This document shows positions 58,622-64,000 of a DNA stretch of 64,000 nt, piece by piece. The translations under genes and the position numbers were made by a program. The notes under the pieces are model-generated. The model worked only from the letters and a program-made list of their open reading frames with translations. It did not search any database and was not told the origin of the DNA. Each line of letters begins with the position of its first letter. Position 1 is the stretch's first letter. The DNA comes from Plasmodium relictum (Eukaryota > Apicomplexa > Aconoidasida > Haemosporida > Plasmodiidae): assembly GCF_900005765.1 (NCBI RefSeq), contig NC_041691.1, positions 1 through 64,000 of the forward strand. The letters are read 5' to 3'.

Positions 58622-61600
58622 ATGAATGATGAATTTGAATGTTTTCTAAAAGAAAAAATTATATCATTGTTAGGGATTAGTGATGATGTTTTTAACGATT
58701 GTATACAAAGTGTTAGTCTAAAATTTTTTTTAATTTTCTTTTCCTTTTTAATTATATTAAAAAGAGTAATTCTATATTTTTAATATTTTTAAATTGTTAT
58801 TAGGGGAAGAATAAAAGTGATTTATATTATTTCTTTTCATCATCACCATGTAACACTACTTTGTTTTTTGTCTTATACAAGCATATATACGGTAAGAATT
58901 TAAAAAAACAAAAATAAAATCATATTTTTATAAGATTTTATTTATTATGTTTCTTATTTTTATTAATTAGAATATGAATTAAATGAAAAAAGATCAAGTG
59001 AAACTAATGAGAAATATAAAAATATAGCATTGGATGAACAAATAGATGATCAAGATAAGGACAAATGTGTAGAAAAAGAGAAAAAAGATAATTATAACCA
59101 TATTGATAGTTATAATAAAACAAAAAAAGAAAATATAAAAAAGAAGGAAAATGTAATAAAAAAAGATGATACATTAAAAACAGATGAAAACCTAAAAAAA
59201 AACGAAAAAGGAAAAAATGATAAGATAGAAGATAATAATGAAATAAAAAAGAAGGTTGAAGTAGAAAATAGTAATAGAATAGAAGATAGCAATAACAATA
59301 ATACGAAAGATATGTACACAAAATCTAATGATGAATATGAAAAAATAGAAAATAATGAAAAGAAGAAGATGATACATTATGTATTAAAAATGAGTATAGG
59401 TAATATAAACATTAGTGATCCTGAAGATTTTCTGGAACAAAAAAAAGAAAAAAAAAAAAAAATATACAAACAAATAATATTTATTTTAAAAATTAAAAAT
59501 GAAAAGAATAGCAAAAATATAGAAGAATATTTTAATAATAATTATACATATGGAAACTTGCATCATAATTATATTAACAATTTGAAAACATATTTTAAAG
59601 TATTTTTTTTACCCTTCTTTCAATGTCTATTAAAGAAAAAGAACTTTTTTGAGTATATTGGTGAAGGAATAGACCAAAATGTAAAAATTGAAAATGTTTT
59701 AAATAAACTACAAAATTTTAAAAAAAATGAAATTTTAAATAAACAATTAATAGGTTCTGAAAAATTTAGCGAAAATAAACATATGAGCATTATTGAAAAT
59801 GAAAACTACTTAGAAAAAGAAGAAAAATATATTGAAGAAGAAAATAGTATAAATAACGAAGAAGGTGAAAACATAAAAGAAAATATGATTCTATATGAGA
59901 AATCGAATATGTATGGTATTTTAAATAATAACGACAATAATTCATATATAGAAAAAAAAAATGAAGAATTTTTAAGCAATAAAAACTTGTTAAATTCATT
60001 TTATTATTTATTAAATTATTATAAACAAATATTAAAAGTAGAGCAAATTTCTTATAATGAAATTAATGGAGACCTAATAAAACTTAAGGATGATACAATA
60101 AACATAGATAATTATTTAAAAAATATTTCAAATATAATCAAAGATTTTATAATAAAAGAAAAAAAGAATGATTTAAAAAAAAAAAACGATAAAACAGTTG
60201 TGGAGTATTGGAAAGAAAGATTTCATAGAATCTACAATTTACTTGAGCAAATAAATAGCAAAAAATTTGAACAAATCATAGAAAATATAAAAGGAAAATC
60301 TTATAATAATGAATTGTGCAACGATATAAAATTATTGTTAAAAGAAATTGAAAATATGCATATTGAATCATTTGAAATGATAAAATTTAGCAGGCTTTTG
60401 GAGAGTTCTTTTGAAACTTTAAAGTTTAATCATATTAATCAAATGAAAAATGGTATTAAATTGGTGATGCGAAAATTAAAAAACATATGGCTTAGTTCTA
60501 AATATTTTCGCAAAGATGAAATTATAATTGCTTTTTTTTTAAAGCTTTCAGAAATAATATTTGAATTTATACTTTTTTTAGCTATTAAAATTAAAAAAAT
60601 TAATAAACCCAAAAAAATAAAAAAATTTCTTTCTAAATGTATAGACATATTGAAATTCTATGAAAAAGAATTTATCTACGTTAAATTAGATATAGAAACT
60701 ATCGATATAAGAAAAAATTGGTATTTTGATAAAAGTATAATTTTTAAGAATATAAGACATTTGCAGCATGTTTTAGCTACTCTTTATACGGTTTACTCAG
60801 AAATTATTTATTTCACTGATTTATGTTTAATAAAATTAAAAAAATTAGTAAATAACAAAAAAATTATGAATAATATAATTCTAGAAATTAATAAATTGTA
60901 TGAGCCATTTAATGATGTATTAAAAAACATATATCTTTACGATGATGAATCTATTATGTTATTAATGAAAAAATTAAATGAACAATGCTTAAAAATAGAA
61001 AAAAAATGTATTAAAATTATTTATATTCAATTTTCTCATTTAAGAAACACGAAATCTACATATTTGTTAGTAGAAAAGTTTCAAAATTTGAAAAAAAGCT
61101 ATAAAATAGATAGACTTCTAATAAAAAAATTATATGATATATTATTTTTATATAAAAAAGAACTATATTTGTATATTGATTTATTTAATAATATGTGTAC
61201 TAATAAGGATTTAGATATTTACAAAAGAATGTTATTTTGCTTGAATATTTATAAAAAAATTAAAAAGCCAATTTTAATATTTAAAAATAATAACTATATA
61301 ACTTCATCAAATGAATACAAAATTATAGTTAAATTATATATTAATTTTTGTAAAAAAATGTTTTCATATATTGTTGATACTTATTTTATATGGAAAAATA
61401 ATTCTCTATCTCAAATGAATAAGATTTTATCATCAAATATAATCACCATAAATAAACAGCTAAACTTTTATTATGTAATTAATTTTGACAATAATTTTTT
61501 TAAAACAATATATGAATATGCTTACATTGAATCCATATATGACTTTAATACACCTATTGAAATATTAAATATGTATAACTTAAAAAAAAAATTATATAGA

Positions 61601-63955
61601 TATTTATATGAATTAAATGAAATTATTACTTTTTTCAAGGGTTTCACTACAACCAAATCAGTTATTGAGCAAAAAGTGTTAATAAAATTTTTTCAATGTT
61701 TTGAACAGAAACTAATATATATTTCTAATAATATAAATTGGTTAAACTTAAATATTGATCACTATATTAATGATTTAAAAAATTGTAAGAGTTCAATTGA
61801 AAATGTTTATCTATCTTTATCGTACTCTCTGAATAGAATAGATAAAATTATTTTTAATATGCAGAATGTTAACGTAGTCCGATACATTGATTGGGGTAAT
61901 ATGAAGCCATTACATATTCAACCTTTTTTTAATTACTTTGAAGAATATAGGATTAATGAAATCAACAAGATATTGGAAAAATATAAAGAAATATCACAAA
62001 TATTAATTAAAATAGAACAAATTGTTGAAAAAACAAAAAATGGAAGAAGTGAAATAATGGATGAACTGTACTATTTGTATCAATGCAAAATATATAAATG
62101 TTTGAGTCTAATTATTATAAAGGGATTATGTAACTATGAAACACTAATCGAAAATGATTTTCAAAAAAAATTTTTAGATAATTATAAGCCCTGTTTATAT
62201 ATAAAAGAAGATATTTATTCTGATGTATTCTTAAATAATTCAATACAAAATATTTTTAAATTAATATCTAAATTATTAACAAACCTACTCTTATCATCTT
62301 CGGAATTCATTAGATGGTTAGATTATTCATGTATTGAAGTTCCTATATCGTTAAAAGAAGATTTTGAGTTTTTTAAAATGAAATTTTCTTTTTATCAGAG
62401 TGTTAGTAAAAATAAAATAATCATTGATAGAATAATACATATACATCAATTAATTCAAAACGTCTTTCAAAAAGCAAATAAATACATATATAGTTTTTTA
62501 AAGTATGATAATATAATAAATTCAATTATTAAGGCTCAAAGTAACTTTAATATTCACCAGAATATTTCATATCCTTTGATTTACTATGATAATATTCTGA
62601 AAAATATAACAAATATTCAAAATAAGATCGATAAAGAAAATGATAAAAAAACTATTCAATTTATTTCTTTAAATATATCATTTGTTCTTAATTCAATCAA
62701 AAACAAATTATTAGATTCTAAAAAGTTTTTTTTTAATAACTTACATTTTATATTTACAACATTAACATGCTCTACTCTAAGTGAAATAACTAAATATAGG
62801 TAATTTAAGAAATAAAAAAAAAAAAAAAAGAATTTTAATGAAAAATCAATTAGAAAAAATATAAATATATGAAAGACAGATACATGTATGTAAACATATT
62901 TCTTATATTCCAACATGATTTTTTTTTTTTTCCCCTTTCTACAAAAAACTTAAGTGGAATACTTAAAACAGCTACTAATTCAATGGATAAATATGAAGAC
63001 ATTATAAAAACTATAAACACAATAAAGACAGAAAATATAAATATAGAGATAAATATTCAAAAAACAGAAGAAATTTATAATATATTAACAATATATGAAG
63101 ATAATAACATAAATGAAGAACAAAAGAAAAAATTATTTTTATTATATCCAATGTATTTAAATATGCTAAACATAGCTTTTTACAATGATAATCTAATGTT
63201 TGCAATAAAACAGGAATTTTACAAAAATACCAAAAACAAAGTAACTAAAATATTATTATTCAAAATATTTTTATATAATTATTTTTATAATTATGATGTA
63301 TATATTTTAAAATAGATAATTTTGTTTGAAGAAAAAGTAAAAAATATTTTAAAAAAGTTTCATCTATGTGGTCCATCATCAGAAAATATTAATTTAAGTG
63401 AAGGTAAATAATAAGATTATAAATTCTTATATATTTTTTCTAATATATATTTTTATTAATATGTCTATAAATAATTGTATCTCAACATATAACCTTTATT
63501 AATACTCATTAAATACATTTTAAAAAATGTTATATCTTTTTATTATTTATTTATATATAGGAATGGAAAGTCTAAAAAAATATATAAATGAATTTAAATT
63601 ATTAGAGATAGAAAAAGATGAAATAATTAAAGCTCAAATTTTATGCAACATGAAGATTTTACTATTTGAAAATTTTTATTTACTAAAAAATACAATTAAA
63701 ATTTATAATTCTATATATTCTATATATAATTCTTACACTACTAAAATAAATGACTTTTTAGATGTTATATATTATAAATTAAATATTAGAGTATGTTAAA
63801 AAATATATATATAAATAAATAATATAATGATGAAATATATATATATATTACTAATTTTTACAATAAACTTACAGGAAATAAATAAATCCTTAAAAGAAGT
63901 AAAAAATGAATTATTAGTATTACAAAAAGAACAACCTGAAACCAAGAATATTTTA
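58622..63955 (+). CDS. Dynein heavy chain, N-terminal stem (continues beyond the window)
   Basis: Seven exons are visible: 58622-58711, 58804-58891, 58971-62799, 62955-63240, 63316-63403, 63561-63790 and 63875-63955. All are joined in phase for 1564 codons, with a GTAATA donor at 63956, so the gene runs past the right edge. The start is the ATG of MNDEFECFLKEKIISLLGIS. The third exon carries a Lys/Asn/Glu-rich insertion (residues about 75-180) followed by the dynein tail domain (DHC_N1): VEYWKERFHRIYNLLEQINS and KFSRLLESSFETLKF match the family. Motor (AAA+) domains would lie downstream. Dynein heavy chains drive minus-end microtubule transport or flagellar beating. Axonemal or cytoplasmic type cannot be told from the tail. 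The small intron at 63241-63315 explains the early stop in exon 4's frame. Confidence 0.85.
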
Positions 63956-64000
63956 GTAATATTCTATTTTGTAATTTTTTTTTCAAATTTTTTTTTCTAA

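Noticed and set aside
59004-59377. Minus-strand Phe/Tyr/Leu-rich ORFs opposite the dynein N terminus
   Set aside because: Antisense shadows of the Lys/Asn-rich coding insertion.

Overview
The window is about 82-84% A+T. It has long poly-A and poly-T runs, short phase-correct GT-AG introns, lysine- and asparagine-rich low-complexity protein insertions and PEXEL-type exported proteins. All of this points to a Plasmodium nuclear chromosome. Decayed retroelement remnants, including a YVDD reverse-transcriptase box and a gag-like stretch ending in a degenerate zinc knuckle, together with the very low GC, favour an avian malaria parasite of the P. gallinaceum / P. relictum type. As far as I know, only those Plasmodium genomes are described as carrying LTR retrotransposons. 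The species assignment is inference.

Region 1 (about 1-30,600) is subtelomeric and gene-poor. It starts with the 5' part of a minus-strand gene cut by the window edge. It holds three predicted secreted or exported protein genes, all on the minus strand: 12248-12979 and 21861-22730, each with a signal sequence and an RxLxE motif, and 28533-30561, a 604-residue secreted helical protein. Between them lie retroelement debris (about 8.1-9.3 kb) and many copies of two dispersed repeat families in both orientations. Family I is about 500-650 bp and family II about 490-525 bp. Both begin with an imperfect hairpin whose arm starts TTTATTAATT and end in a different short hairpin, although their bodies look unrelated. 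Family II also has an internal stem-loop (TGTGTCT / AGACACA). One family I copy supplies the last four codons and stop of an exported-protein gene.

Region 2 (about 33,400-64,000) is core chromosome with conserved housekeeping genes: GPN1-type GTPase (+), a divergent NEK-like kinase (-), a small four-TM membrane protein (-), a molybdenum-cofactor-sulfurase-like NifS protein in four exons (+), COX19 (-), an unrecognised two-exon protein (-), a divergent DEAD-box helicase in six exons (-), an HMCES/SRAP-domain protein in seven exons (+), the mitochondrial phosphate carrier (-) and the 5' end of a dynein heavy chain (+) that runs off the right edge. From memory, this order resembles the left end of P. 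falciparum chromosome 12. Exon boundaries were derived by hand from GT-AG sites, phase continuity and family conservation. They are predictions.

One part is an artefact: 42720-43672 and 43973-44925 appear identical and flank a 300-N gap. This looks like two overlapping contig ends that were not merged, so the second copy of the NifS gene's 3' end is not a real gene.
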